64,000 nucleotides of DNA from contig DASUUU010000110.1 of the NCBI GenBank assembly GCA_036373915.1, positions 16,728 to 80,727 of the forward strand. Direction: 5' to 3'. Position numbers and translations under genes: made by a program. Within the stretch, counting starts at the first letter, position 1. Each line of letters begins with the position of its first letter. Below, piece after piece: positions 1-8,607 of the stretch. Below the pieces are notes generated by a model. That model did no database searches. It worked only from the letters and a program-made list of their open reading frames with translations, and was not told the DNA's origin. The stretch comes from JASLBX01 sp036373915. GTDB lineage: Bacteria; Actinomycetota; Actinomycetes; Jiangellales; Jiangellaceae.

Positions 1-1
1 C

Positions 2-328
2 ACCGAACGTCCCGGCTCGAGCCCGCTCGAAGCGCCTGACGACCGGCCCTACACGTACTCGTGCCGGGCATGTGGCGCGGAGCTGTTCCGCTCGGAGACG
101 AAATTCGACGCGCACTGCGGATGGCCGTCGTTCTACGCGCCGCTGGCCGAGGACAGGGTCGAGTACATCGAAGACCGTGCGCTCGGGATGACGCGCACCG
201 AGGTGCGGTGCGCCCGCTGCGGGTCGCACCTCGGGCACGTGTTCTCCGGTGAGGGTTTCGGCACACCGACCGACCTGCGGTACTGCATCAACGGCGTAGC
301 ACTGTCCCGCGCCGAGGCGGCAGCGTGA
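2..328 (+). CDS. msrB: Peptide-methionine (R)-S-oxide reductase MsrB (5' end outside window)
   Basis: This enzyme reduces methionine-R-sulfoxide in oxidised proteins, using thioredoxin, in the cytoplasm. The visible 108 residues are the C-terminal three quarters of a normal MsrB of about 130-140 aa. The two zinc-binding CxxC pairs are present (CRAC near the start, CARC in the middle). The resolving/catalytic cysteine is in RYCINGVALS near the end. The window begins inside the gene, so the start codon is not visible. The stop overlaps the GTG start of the next gene (GTGA), which implies translational coupling with the acetyltransferase. Family assignment is firm. Confidence 0.95.
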   Translation, partial: TERPGSSPLEAPDDRPYTYSCRACGAELFRSETKFDAHCGWPSFYAPLAEDRVEYIEDRALGMTRTEVRCARCGSHLGHVFSGEGFGTPTDLRYCINGVALSRAEAAA

Positions 329-810
329 CACTGGCGGTCAACGCTGCCCGGTTCACCGAACTCGACGCAGCAACGCTCTACGCGATCCTCCGGCTTCGCG
401 TCGACGTGTTCGTGGTCGAGCAGGAGTGTGCCTACCCGGAGCTGGATGGCAGGGACGACGACCCGGGCACGCTGCACCTGTGGGTTCCCAACGAGGCTGG
501 AGTTGCGGCGTACCTGCGAATGCTGGACGAGCCGGACGGCACGGTCCGGATCGGCCGGGTCGCCGTGGCCCCCCGGGCCCGCGGTACCGGGCTCGCGGGC
601 CGGCTCATGCTCGAGGCCATCGACCGGCTAGGCGATCGCCGCTGCATTCTGGACGCGCAGACCTACCTTGTCGGGTTCTACGAGCGGTTCGGGTTCGTGC
701 CGGCCGGGGCGGAGTTCGTCGAGGACGGCATCCCGCACGTGCCGATGCGCCGGGAGCGTCAGGGCAGCGCCGACACGATCTCCTCGAGCGGCGCGCGCCG
801 CCCCGTGTAG
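325..810 (+). CDS. GNAT family N-acetyltransferase, ElaA type
   Basis: A 161-aa protein of the ElaA branch of the GNAT fold. It starts with GTG inside the msrB stop codon (GTGA overlap). The N-terminal segment LDAATLYAILRLRVDVFVVE is typical of ElaA. The acetyl-CoA pyrophosphate-binding loop (R/Q-x-x-G-x-G/A) is visible as RARGTGLAG near residue 94. The substrate is unknown, as for the family in general. The 3' end overlaps the 3' end of the convergent hemQ gene by 52 bp, so no room exists for a terminator between them. Confidence 0.88.
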   Translation: MTLAVNAARFTELDAATLYAILRLRVDVFVVEQECAYPELDGRDDDPGTLHLWVPNEAGVAAYLRMLDEPDGTVRIGRVAVAPRARGTGLAGRLMLEAIDRLGDRRCILDAQTYLVGFYERFGFVPAGAEFVEDGIPHVPMRRERQGSADTISSSGARRPV

Positions 811-1460
811 AACGGCACCTCCTCGCGAACGTGCCGGCGGGCTTGCGAGGCGCGCAGGTGCCGCATTAGATCCACGATCCGGTGCAGCTCGTCGGCCTCG
901 AACGCGAGCATCCACTCGTAGTCGCCGAGGGCGAACGATGCCACCGTGTTGGCTCGCACGTCCGGGTAGTCGCGGGCCATCTGGCCGTGCTCGGCGAGCA
1001 TTGCCCTCCGCTCCTCGTCCGGCAGCAAGTACCACTCGTACGACCGCACGAACGGGTACACGCATACGTACGCTCGCGGCTGCTCGTCGGCGAGGAACGC
1101 TGGGATGTGACTCTTGTTGAACTCCGCCGGCCGGTGCAGCGCCGCCTGCGACCAGACCGGCTCCAGCCGCTGGCCGAGGGCGGTGCGGCGGAACCGGTGG
1201 TACGCCTCCTGCAGGTCGGCGATGTCTGGTGCGTGCCACCAGATCATCAAGTCTGCATCGGCGCGCAGGCCGGCCACGTCGTACGTGCCACGGACGGTGA
1301 GATCCTTGCCCGCCAGCTCGCCGAACAGGCTCGAGACCTCGGCGGCCAGCGGCGAGCGATCGGCATCGGCCAGCGGCTCGCGTAGCCGGAACACCGACCA
1401 CATCGTGTACCGGATCAGCTGGTTCAGCTCGCGCGCATTCGGCTTTGCGGAATCGGTCAC
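759..1460 (-). CDS. hemQ: Coproheme decarboxylase (HemQ/ChdC, chlorite dismutase fold)
   Basis: A 233-aa protein that oxidatively decarboxylates iron-coproporphyrin III (coproheme) to haem b, the last step of the coproporphyrin-dependent pathway used by actinobacteria and firmicutes. The family signature is clear in the segments LNQLIRYTMWSVF, SYEWYLLPDEERRAMLAEHG (probable proximal haem histidine), DYPDVRANTVASFALGDYEW and REEVPFYTGRR. It lies 51 bp downstream of hemY on the same strand, so the two are probably co-transcribed. The family was once named chlorite dismutase-like, but the actinobacterial context points to ChdC. The start is GTG. Confidence 0.94.
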   Translation of the reverse strand: MTDSAKPNARELNQLIRYTMWSVFRLREPLADADRSPLAAEVSSLFGELAGKDLTVRGTYDVAGLRADADLMIWWHAPDIADLQEAYHRFRRTALGQRLEPVWSQAALHRPAEFNKSHIPAFLADEQPRAYVCVYPFVRSYEWYLLPDEERRAMLAEHGQMARDYPDVRANTVASFALGDYEWMLAFEADELHRIVDLMRHLRASQARRHVREEVPFYTGRRAPLEEIVSALP

Positions 1461-1511
1461 CCTTCGATGCTAATGACTCGACCGGGCCGCTACCGCACCG
1501 GCTCGAGCCGC

Positions 1512-2927
1512 TCAGGACGCCGGGTATGGCTCGCCGGCGCGAGACTTCAGATCCGCGAGCACCGACTCGGCCGCGGAACGGGCCAGGCCGACACAGGCGG
1601 CGATCCCTACTCCGTCGTACGCCGCACCGCACACGGCCAGCCCGCGGAGGTTCGCGACTGCGGCCCGCACCCGGTCCATCCGCTCCACATGGCCCACCGC
1701 GTACTGCGGCAGGGCGCCGCCCCACCGGGTCACGCGGGTCGCAACAGGACGGTCCGTCAGGCCGAGCGCGTCGGCCAGGTCGGCGAGCACCAAGTCGACG
1801 ATCTCGTCGTCGGGCCGCTGGAGTTCGGCAACCTGGCGGTGCCGCCCAACGGACGCACGGAGCACGACGAGGTCGCCGGCGAGCTCGGCCAGCCACGGCC
1901 ACTTCACCGACGACAACGTCACAGCCTTGATCGTCCTGCCCTCGACCGGCGGGATGAGGAAGCCCGACGACTCAGGGATCTGCGCGAATGCCGAGCGCGG
2001 CACCGCCAGAGTGACGATGGCCACGCTGGCCTGCTCGACGTCGTGCAGTTCGCGGGCGGCGTCCGGGGCGACGGGTCCGAGCAGCCGCGCGGCGGGAGCC
2101 GGCGGGACGGCCAGCACCACCGCATCTGCACTCATGAACTCGGCAAACGGCGCGGGACCCGTCTCGAGCCGCCACGGCGCCCCAGCGGCTGGCGGCGTGA
2201 TGGAACGCACAGTCGTCCGCGTGCGGATCGATGCGCCCGAGGCGGTCGCGACCGCATCAGGGAGCCGGCCCACTCCGCCGCGGATGCCCGCGAACACCGG
2301 CGTGCCGTCCGGGGTCGATGCTTGTTGCCGTGCGATCTCGGCGGCGCCGAGCAGTGACGATTCCTTCTGGGCCGCCGCCGCGAGCGCCGGCACGGTCGCC
2401 CGCAGCGAGAGCTCGTCGGCATGTCCCGCGTAGACACCGCCGAGAAGTGGCTCTACGAGCCGCTCGGCCACTGCCGCGCCCATCCGTTCGGTGACCAACC
2501 GGCCGATCGCGACGTCGGCCTTCGTCGGTAGCCCCGGCATCCTTCGGTCGGATTCGATACGGGCCAGTTCGGTCTCGTCCAGGATGGTGGCGAGATCTTC
2601 GGGGCGTACCGGTACGCCCATGACGGTGCCGGGTGGAAGCGGCCGGATGCGCCCGCGGGACCACACGCCCGCCGTGATGCTGGCCGGGTAGACGACGTCG
2701 TCACCGAGGCCGACCTCTCGGGCCAGCTCGACGGCCTCTGGGCGGCGGTTGAGCAGGGATTCCGCGCCCTCGTCGACCGGCAGCCCGGCCAGGTCCGAGA
2801 CCCGCAGCGGACCGCCGAGGTGTTCCGATGCCTCCAGCACGGTTACCTCGACGCCACCGGCGCGCAAGTAGTATGCGGCGGCCAACCCGCTGATCCCGCC
2901 GCCGACCACCACGACATGCCGCTCCAC
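1512..2927 (-). CDS. hemY: Coproporphyrinogen III oxidase / protoporphyrinogen oxidase HemY
   Basis: A 471-aa flavoprotein that oxidises coproporphyrinogen III to coproporphyrin III (CgoX) in the coproporphyrin-dependent haem pathway. The N-terminal FAD-binding Rossmann motif VVVVGGGISGLAAAYYL is followed by a glutamate at the end of the second strand (VTVLEAS) and the GGP loop. The C-terminal FAD motif is visible around GLAVCGAAYDGVGIAACV. The open frame extends further upstream, but GTG at 2927 is chosen because it begins the Rossmann strand and is preceded by GGAAGG seven bases away. hemQ follows directly, and hemE lies 1.2 kb away on the other strand. Confidence 0.94.
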   Translation of the reverse strand: MERHVVVVGGGISGLAAAYYLRAGGVEVTVLEASEHLGGPLRVSDLAGLPVDEGAESLLNRRPEAVELAREVGLGDDVVYPASITAGVWSRGRIRPLPPGTVMGVPVRPEDLATILDETELARIESDRRMPGLPTKADVAIGRLVTERMGAAVAERLVEPLLGGVYAGHADELSLRATVPALAAAAQKESSLLGAAEIARQQASTPDGTPVFAGIRGGVGRLPDAVATASGASIRTRTTVRSITPPAAGAPWRLETGPAPFAEFMSADAVVLAVPPAPAARLLGPVAPDAARELHDVEQASVAIVTLAVPRSAFAQIPESSGFLIPPVEGRTIKAVTLSSVKWPWLAELAGDLVVLRASVGRHRQVAELQRPDDEIVDLVLADLADALGLTDRPVATRVTRWGGALPQYAVGHVERMDRVRAAVANLRGLAVCGAAYDGVGIAACVGLARSAAESVLADLKSRAGEPYPAS

Positions 2928-3135
2928 GGAACTACCTTCCCAGACACCCGCTCCGGTCCAGGACCTGCATCCCCTCTCCCGGCTCTGCAATGCACACCGG
3001 TGGGAGAACACCTGGAGGCGAGATTGGACGCGAGCGTTGGCGTGCCCGAACCGTGTCGTGATCGTGATCAGCACGTGCAACCAGGCAGCCGCGGTGGCCG
3101 TCAAACTCCCATTACGACGCTCCCGAGGAGGGGCC

Positions 3136-4092
3136 ATGAGGCCAATTAGGACACTCGCAGTCGCCCTGGTCGCCGGCCTGTTGTTCGCCAGTTGCGGTGG
3201 CTCCGACGACGCAGATACCGGCGACGCCGCCGCAGAGCCGGCCGAGCGAGAGGCCGCGGGCGCCGCCGAGGACGGCGAGGACGGCGAGGACGGCGAGGAC
3301 GGCGACAGCGGCGCAGAACCCGAGGGCGGAGAAGGCGACGGAACGATCAGCGCCGTCAGCGTCGACCCGTCTCCACGGCACGTGATCTACAACATCGACC
3401 TCGTCATCGAAACCGACGACGTCGCCCGGGCGGCCGCGCGGGCCGCTGCGCTTGCCGAGACATCCGGCGGGTTCGTCGCGCACGAGAGCACCGACAGCAC
3501 CGAGAGTGCCACGCTCACCTTGCGCATCCCGACCGAAAAGCACACCACCGCCGTCCGGGATCTCGAAGAGCTGGGCGAGGTCGAGCACCGCAGCCGCACC
3601 GCCGAGAACGTCACCGCCGAGGTCGTCGACGTCCAAGCCAGGGTCGCCTCGCAGCGGCGCAGCATCGCACGCATCCGCGAACTGCTCGACCAGGCCAGTG
3701 ATCTGTCCGACGTGGTGAGCATCGAGTCCGAACTGGCCAGCCGGGAGGCCGACCTCGACTCGCTCCTAAGCCGGAAGGAACAGCTGGCCTCGCTGACAAC
3801 ACTGGCCACAGTCACGGTGACGTTCTACAGAACCGACGAGGCACCCGAGAACGGGCCGGACACGGTCGGGTTCATGTCGGGTCTGCGGGGTGGGTGGGAC
3901 GCCTTCGTCGCCACCGTTCGAGTCGTCGGCGCGGTGGCGGGGGCACTGCTGCCGTTTGCCGCAGCCGCCGCGCTGGTCGGCATCCCCGGGTGGCTGCTGT
4001 GGCGGCGACGCAGACCGGCTGCCGCCGAACCTCGCCAGCCGCAACCACCCCCGTCGCCGCCAGCCGGGCCGGTGCCGCAACCCGAGGGCTAG
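3136..4092 (+). CDS. DUF4349 domain lipoprotein
   Basis: A 318-aa predicted lipoprotein. The signal peptide MRPIRTLAVALVAGLLFASC ends in a lipobox cysteine (residue 20). Next comes an acidic linker with four exact GAGGACGGC codon triplets (3268-3303, Glu-Asp-Gly repeats). The DUF4349 domain, with a coiled-coil-like stretch (about residues 140-225), is followed by one transmembrane helix near residues 255-285 and a basic, proline-rich tail. DUF4349 proteins have no established enzymatic role. ATG at 3136 is chosen over an upstream start because it has a strong GAGGAGGGG site and starts the signal peptide. It is divergent from hemY. Confidence 0.85.
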   Translation: MRPIRTLAVALVAGLLFASCGGSDDADTGDAAAEPAEREAAGAAEDGEDGEDGEDGDSGAEPEGGEGDGTISAVSVDPSPRHVIYNIDLVIETDDVARAAARAAALAETSGGFVAHESTDSTESATLTLRIPTEKHTTAVRDLEELGEVEHRSRTAENVTAEVVDVQARVASQRRSIARIRELLDQASDLSDVVSIESELASREADLDSLLSRKEQLASLTTLATVTVTFYRTDEAPENGPDTVGFMSGLRGGWDAFVATVRVVGAVAGALLPFAAAAALVGIPGWLLWRRRRPAAAEPRQPQPPPSPPAGPVPQPEG

Positions 4093-4155
4093 AGCCGGCG
4101 GCCCGGGCAACCCGCCGTCCGGCGGCTGCCCGGGGCGCCGTGCGAGGATCGACAG

Positions 4156-5172
4156 GTGAGCAACTTCCTGCGAGCCTGCCGCGCTGAACCGGTCGACCAG
4201 ATCCCCGTCTGGTTCATGCGGCAGGCCGGGCGTTCCCTACCCGAGTACCGCAAGGCGCGCGCCGGCGTTGCCATGCTCGAAGCGTGCCGCCGTCCCGAGC
4301 TTGTCGTGGAGATCACACTCCAGCCCGTTCGCCGGTACGGCGTAGATGCAGCGATCTTCTTCTCCGACATCGTGGTGCCATTGCATGCCATCGGCGTCCC
4401 GATCGACATCAAGCCAGGAGTCGGACCGGTCTTGGACACGCCCATCCGGAATCGGGCCGATCTGGCCGCGCTGCGCCGTCCCGAGCCGGATGATCTCGCC
4501 CCGATCGACGAAGCGGTCCGCGGTGTGGTGGCCTCGCTTCCACCGGACGTGCCACTCATCGGCTTCGCCGGGGCGCCGTTCACGCTCGCTTCGTACCTGA
4601 TCGAGGGCGGCCCGTCCCGCCACCACGAGCGAACCAAGGCGCTGATGCACAGCGACCCGGATCTCTGGCACGACCTGCTCGCCCGCGTCGCCGACATCTC
4701 CGCCTACTTCCTGCGCACCCAGGTCCGCGCCGGCGCGCGAGCCGTCCAGCTGTTCGATTCGTGGGCCGGCGCGCTGTCCGCAGCCGACTACCGCCGATTC
4801 GTGTTGCCGCACAGTGCGGCGGTGTTGTCCGCGCTGGCCGGGCTGGACGTGCCCCGGATCCATTTCGGAGTCGGCACGTCCGAGTTCCTCGGTTCGATGG
4901 CCGATGCCGGAGCCGACGTGGTCGGTGTCGACTGGCGGTTACCACTCGACGAGGCCGCTCGCCGCGCACCAGGTAAGGCTCTGCAGGGCAACCTGGATCC
5001 CGCACTCCTGCTAGCGGACTGGCCGGTGGTCGAACGAGAGGTCCACCGGATCATCGCGGAGGGCCGGGCGGCCCCCGGGCATGTGTTCAACCTCGGTCAC
5101 GGCGTGCTGCCGGCCACCGATCCGCAGATGCTTGCCCGCGTCACCGAGACCGTTCACTCGGTCGCGCCGTAG
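4156..5172 (+). CDS. hemE: Uroporphyrinogen decarboxylase HemE
   Basis: A 338-aa enzyme that decarboxylates the four acetate side chains of uroporphyrinogen III to give coproporphyrinogen III, the substrate of HemY. The family signature PVWFMRQAGRSLPEYR is near residue 20. The second signature region (IGFAGAPFTLASYLIEGG) and the C-terminal FNLGHGVLP motif are both present. Length is typical. GTG at 4156 has GAGGA seven bases upstream. It supplies the hemY-hemQ pair 1.2 kb away and the ferrochelatase at 31-32 kb. Confidence 0.96.
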   Translation: MSNFLRACRAEPVDQIPVWFMRQAGRSLPEYRKARAGVAMLEACRRPELVVEITLQPVRRYGVDAAIFFSDIVVPLHAIGVPIDIKPGVGPVLDTPIRNRADLAALRRPEPDDLAPIDEAVRGVVASLPPDVPLIGFAGAPFTLASYLIEGGPSRHHERTKALMHSDPDLWHDLLARVADISAYFLRTQVRAGARAVQLFDSWAGALSAADYRRFVLPHSAAVLSALAGLDVPRIHFGVGTSEFLGSMADAGADVVGVDWRLPLDEAARRAPGKALQGNLDPALLLADWPVVEREVHRIIAEGRAAPGHVFNLGHGVLPATDPQMLARVTETVHSVAP

Positions 5173-5272
5173 CGCGGTTCGTACGCTCCCGACCCCGTAA
5201 CGGACACGATGAGCGGCGGTGACCGGGCGAGTCTTCCGGCCTTCGGCGAACCATCGGTCGTACCCTGCAGAT

Positions 5273-5863
5273 GTGGATCGGCGCACCGGCGCGAACCGCA
5301 ACGATCAGGAACCACCGGCCGACTTCCGGGCCGCGGTCGAGTCGCTGCGGCGGGTGAGGTTGCGCCCAGAGATCATTGTCGGGCAGGCCCCCGCGCCCAA
5401 GCGGATGGCGCCGTTCACCTTCGCATTGACCGCCGACGTCACGGACGATGCGGCCACCGGCCGACTCGTGCTGCTGCACGACCCTGATGGACAGGAAGCC
5501 TGGCATGGTCATTTCCGGCTCGTCACCTACGTGCGGGCTGCGCTCGAACCGGACATCGCCGCAGATCCGTTTCTGCCAGGTGTGGGCTGGACCTGGCTCA
5601 CCGATGCATTGGCGGGGCAGGGTGCACGGTATACCGCGCCGAGCGGTACGGTGACTCGCGTGGCATCGGAGTCCTTCGGCGGCATGGCCGACGAACCGCC
5701 GACCGCTGACATCGAAATCCGCGCATCCTGGACACCTCTGGAGCGCGACATGACTCCCCACGTACTCGCGTGGGGCGAGGTGCTCACCAGCGCCGCCGGG
5801 CTGCTCCCTCTGCCGGCCGGCGTGGTGCCGATTCCGTCGCAGCGAGGTGCCACACGACAGTGA
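5273..5863 (+). CDS. DUF3000 family protein
   Basis: A 196-aa protein of the actinobacteria-restricted DUF3000 family, function unknown. The conserved features are the core FRAAVESLRRVRLRPEI near the N-terminus, the proline-rich APKRMAPFTFAL segment, and the C-terminal LPLPAGVVPIP. GTG at 5273 is preferred over an upstream in-frame ATG because the extra residues do not resemble the family. The ribosome binding site is weak, so the start is moderately certain. The stop overlaps the GTG of the RNase D gene (GTGA). hemE, DUF3000 and rnd occur in this order in several actinobacterial lineages. Confidence 0.85.
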   Translation: MDRRTGANRNDQEPPADFRAAVESLRRVRLRPEIIVGQAPAPKRMAPFTFALTADVTDDAATGRLVLLHDPDGQEAWHGHFRLVTYVRAALEPDIAADPFLPGVGWTWLTDALAGQGARYTAPSGTVTRVASESFGGMADEPPTADIEIRASWTPLERDMTPHVLAWGEVLTSAAGLLPLPAGVVPIPSQRGATRQ

Positions 5864-7071
5864 CGGACGCTCCCCTGCCCCTCCTCGAGCCTCGGGAGGG
5901 GCTGCCTGACGTTGTCGAAGACCAGGCCGCGCTCGACAGCGTCGTAGCTGCACTCGCTGATGCGAGCGGCCCCGTCGCCGTCGACGCCGAGCGAGCGTCC
6001 GGTTACCGCTATGGCCAGCGTGCCTACCTTGTTCAGTTGCGCCGAGCCGGCGCCGGGACCGTGCTGATCGATCCGGTGGCTTGCCCGGACCTCAGCGCCG
6101 TCGGCCATGTCCTGTCGGACACTGAGTGGGTGCTCCATGCTGCCGGCCAGGATCTGCCGTGCCTCGCCGAGGTCGGTATGAGCCCCACGCGCCTGTTCGA
6201 CACCGAACTGGCCGGCCGACTTCTCGGCTACCCGCGGGTGGGTCTCGGCCCGCTTACCGAGACAGTGCTCGGTTACGCCCTGGAGAAGGGGCACTCGGCC
6301 GTCGACTGGTCGACCCGTCCGCTGCCGGACGACTGGCTGCGGTACGCGGCCCTGGACGTGGAACTCCTCGTGGAACTGCGCGACACTCTCGAGGCCGAGC
6401 TTGGCCAGGCGGGCAAGCTCGAATGGGCACTGGAGGAGTTCGCCGCGCTCGCCACCGCGGAGGCGCCCGCGCCCAAGTCCGACCCGTGGCGGCGGACGTC
6501 CGGCCTGCACAGGGTCCGCGACAGGCGCCGACTGGCCGCCGTCCGGGAGCTGTGGCTGGAACGCGACAAGCTGGCCCGTCGGCGCGATGTCTCCCCTCGA
6601 CGCGTGCTACCGGACGCCGCCATCATCGAGGCCGCCCTGGCCATGCCCGCGTCCAGAACCGATCTGACGGCGCTGCCGGTATTCCGTGGCCGGGCGCAGC
6701 GGCGCGAGGCCGACCGGTGGTTCGCAGCGATCACCCGGGCGCGCGGGCTGTCCGAGCGCGCGCTGCCGCCGCTGGCGGCCAGGTACGACGGGCCTCCGCC
6801 GGCACGGTCATGGGCCTCGAAGGAGCCCGCCGCGGCCGCCCGTCTGGCCGCCGCACGAGAAGCGCTGGGAAAGGTCGCCGAGGCACACACGCTGCCGGTC
6901 GAGAACCTGCTCGCGCCGGAAACGCTACGCAGGGCGGCGTGGGATCCGCCGGATCCGGTAACGGTGGAGGCCGTCGCCGAGACCTTCGACAAGCACGGGG
7001 CACGGGACTGGCAGATCCGGTTGACCGCGGGCGTGGTGGCCGAGGCGTTCGCCGCCGCCACAACCGCTTGA
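5860..7071 (+). CDS. rnd: Ribonuclease D-like 3'-5' exonuclease with HRDC domain
   Basis: A 403-aa DEDDy-type exoribonuclease for 3' processing of stable RNAs. The exonuclease domain (about residues 30-200) shows the first motif VAVDAERASGYRY (Asp and Glu), the second around HAAGQDLPCL (Asp), and the third with Tyr and Asp in YAALDVELL. An HRDC-type helical domain follows at about 215-300, and the rest is a variable C-terminal extension. GTG at 5860 lies in the DUF3000 stop, so an upstream extension in the same frame is rejected. The stop at 7071 abuts the stop of the next, convergent gene. Confidence 0.9.
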   Translation: MTDAPLPLLEPREGLPDVVEDQAALDSVVAALADASGPVAVDAERASGYRYGQRAYLVQLRRAGAGTVLIDPVACPDLSAVGHVLSDTEWVLHAAGQDLPCLAEVGMSPTRLFDTELAGRLLGYPRVGLGPLTETVLGYALEKGHSAVDWSTRPLPDDWLRYAALDVELLVELRDTLEAELGQAGKLEWALEEFAALATAEAPAPKSDPWRRTSGLHRVRDRRRLAAVRELWLERDKLARRRDVSPRRVLPDAAIIEAALAMPASRTDLTALPVFRGRAQRREADRWFAAITRARGLSERALPPLAARYDGPPPARSWASKEPAAAARLAAAREALGKVAEAHTLPVENLLAPETLRRAAWDPPDPVTVEAVAETFDKHGARDWQIRLTAGVVAEAFAAATTA

Positions 7072-8469
7072 TCAGTCTTCGACGATGTGTTCGGCGAACC
7101 GCTCGCGTGCCGCCGTCCACGCGTACCGGTCGAAGCGTCCGTCGTCGCGAAGCGCGTCGACCGCGTCATATCCCATCTGCATGGCGTGGTGGGCGTTGTC
7201 GTGGACGAACAGACCCTGCCGGCCGAAGCTCACCACTCGGCGAAGCATCCGCGACCAGTGATCGATCGCACCGAGGTGCTCCTCGAACCCCACCCGGTAG
7301 ATCGGATACACCTGGCCGAGTCGCCTGGTCTCGACCGCGATCCGGTTCACCTTGGGCAATCCGGTGAGCGCGAGCGCCTCGTCGACCGCGTCGCCGAGAG
7401 ATTCGTCGTCCATGCCCCAGACCTCGTCGGTCATCGAGCAAGGGATCTCCGCACACAGGACCGACCGATCACGCGGGTCGTCCGCGCTGTCGCGGTAGTT
7501 GGCCGGCTCGGAGATCCGGGTGATCGGCGTCTCCAGACCTGGGATCGAGTGTGCGTCGTAGGGCGTCCAGCGCCCGCCTTCGTGCACGACGTACACCAGG
7601 AGCATCGCGCGGTAGCGCAGCCGGGCCGCCGATTCCATGTCGCTGAGGGACGGCGCGGGACGGCAGATGCGAGCCAGCTGTGGCAGCGGCAGGGTCGAGA
7701 AGGCGTGCCCTCCGGTGACCACGTCGCCGTCCTGGGTCGTGACCACGACCTCGTCCTCGATCACCCGGACGCTGTCGACCTCCGCCTCCAACCTGATCTG
7801 GGCGCCCGCGGCAGTGGCGGCCTCGGCAAACGCCTCCACGATCTGGCCGAAGCCGCGCCGCGGGTAGTAGAACATCTCCCCTCGGCCGTCATCGGGACGA
7901 TGGCGCACCATCCTGGCAGCCACCTTCCAGGGCGTGTTGGCAGAGACCCGCCGGCGGGCTTGCTCACCACTGATGCGCTCGCCCGGCAGACCCCAGAGCT
8001 TGACTGCGTACGGACCGTAGAGCTCCTCGTACAACGTCCGGCCCAGCCCCGCCCGCAGCACGGCGGCATAGCTGTCGCCGGTGGGGCGTCGCAGCGATGA
8101 TGTCGCCGACTCGGCGGCGATGCGGGCGAGCATCGGGCGAGGCAGCCGCCGCGCCAGCTCCGATGCGCGCAGCGGGAAACCGACCCAGCGGCCGGCCACC
8201 CGCAATCGGCCGCGCCGCGGGCGCAGCTGAAGGTCCTCGCCGAGCAGGTCGTGCAAGTCGGCCAGGAGCGACGGCGGCGTAGAAGGGTGCAACCGCTGCG
8301 ACCCATGGTCGACACGCATTCCTGCCACCTCGAACGAGGCGGCCAGGCCGCCGGCCCGCTCAGCGCGCTCGAGCACCGTGACCTTCAGGCCACGCTGGGC
8401 AGCTCGCCAGGCAGCAGCCAGCCCCGCCGGGCCGGCGCCCAGTACGACGAGATCACGCGAACCGCTCAT
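7072..8469 (-). CDS. FAD-dependent amine/protoporphyrinogen oxidase-like protein
   Basis: A 465-aa flavoprotein of the NAD(P)/FAD-binding amino-oxidase fold. The dinucleotide motif VVLGAGPAGLAAAWRAAQRG is at the N-terminus, followed by VLERAERAGGLAASFE. The sequence resembles the branch containing protoporphyrinogen oxidase-like and UDP-galactopyranose mutase-like proteins (LYGPYAVKLWGLPGERIS, YYPRRGFGQIVEAF). The true substrate cannot be assigned. ATG at 8469 starts the Rossmann strand; a longer open frame upstream is antisense to alkD and is rejected. It is not close enough to hemY to be called a haem enzyme and may act on a polyprenyl or sugar substrate. Confidence 0.82.
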   Translation of the reverse strand: MSGSRDLVVLGAGPAGLAAAWRAAQRGLKVTVLERAERAGGLAASFEVAGMRVDHGSQRLHPSTPPSLLADLHDLLGEDLQLRPRRGRLRVAGRWVGFPLRASELARRLPRPMLARIAAESATSSLRRPTGDSYAAVLRAGLGRTLYEELYGPYAVKLWGLPGERISGEQARRRVSANTPWKVAARMVRHRPDDGRGEMFYYPRRGFGQIVEAFAEAATAAGAQIRLEAEVDSVRVIEDEVVVTTQDGDVVTGGHAFSTLPLPQLARICRPAPSLSDMESAARLRYRAMLLVYVVHEGGRWTPYDAHSIPGLETPITRISEPANYRDSADDPRDRSVLCAEIPCSMTDEVWGMDDESLGDAVDEALALTGLPKVNRIAVETRRLGQVYPIYRVGFEEHLGAIDHWSRMLRRVVSFGRQGLFVHDNAHHAMQMGYDAVDALRDDGRFDRYAWTAARERFAEHIVED

Positions 8470-8607
8470 TGGAGCTTGCAAGCCTAGCTCCAACGCAGGC
8501 GGCGGCACAGCCGTGGCACGCACCCGTCCAACGCTCGCGTCCCCGCCTACTCGCGGAGTTGCACGGCGCGAACCCATCGACGGGGCCGTGCCAGTACCCT
8601 CGTCCAC

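Noticed and set aside
759..1460. Chlorite dismutase
   Set aside because: The fold is shared, but the hemY neighbour and actinobacterial HemQ signatures support coproheme decarboxylase.
628..1902. 424-aa open frame on the minus strand
   Set aside because: It lies in another frame across hemQ and the 3' part of hemY, is Arg/Pro-rich and has no domain; a high-GC shadow.
3268..3303. Tandem repeat in the DUF4349 lipoprotein as a mobile or regulatory element
   Set aside because: It is an in-frame Glu-Asp-Gly codon repeat in an acidic linker, explained by protein sequence.
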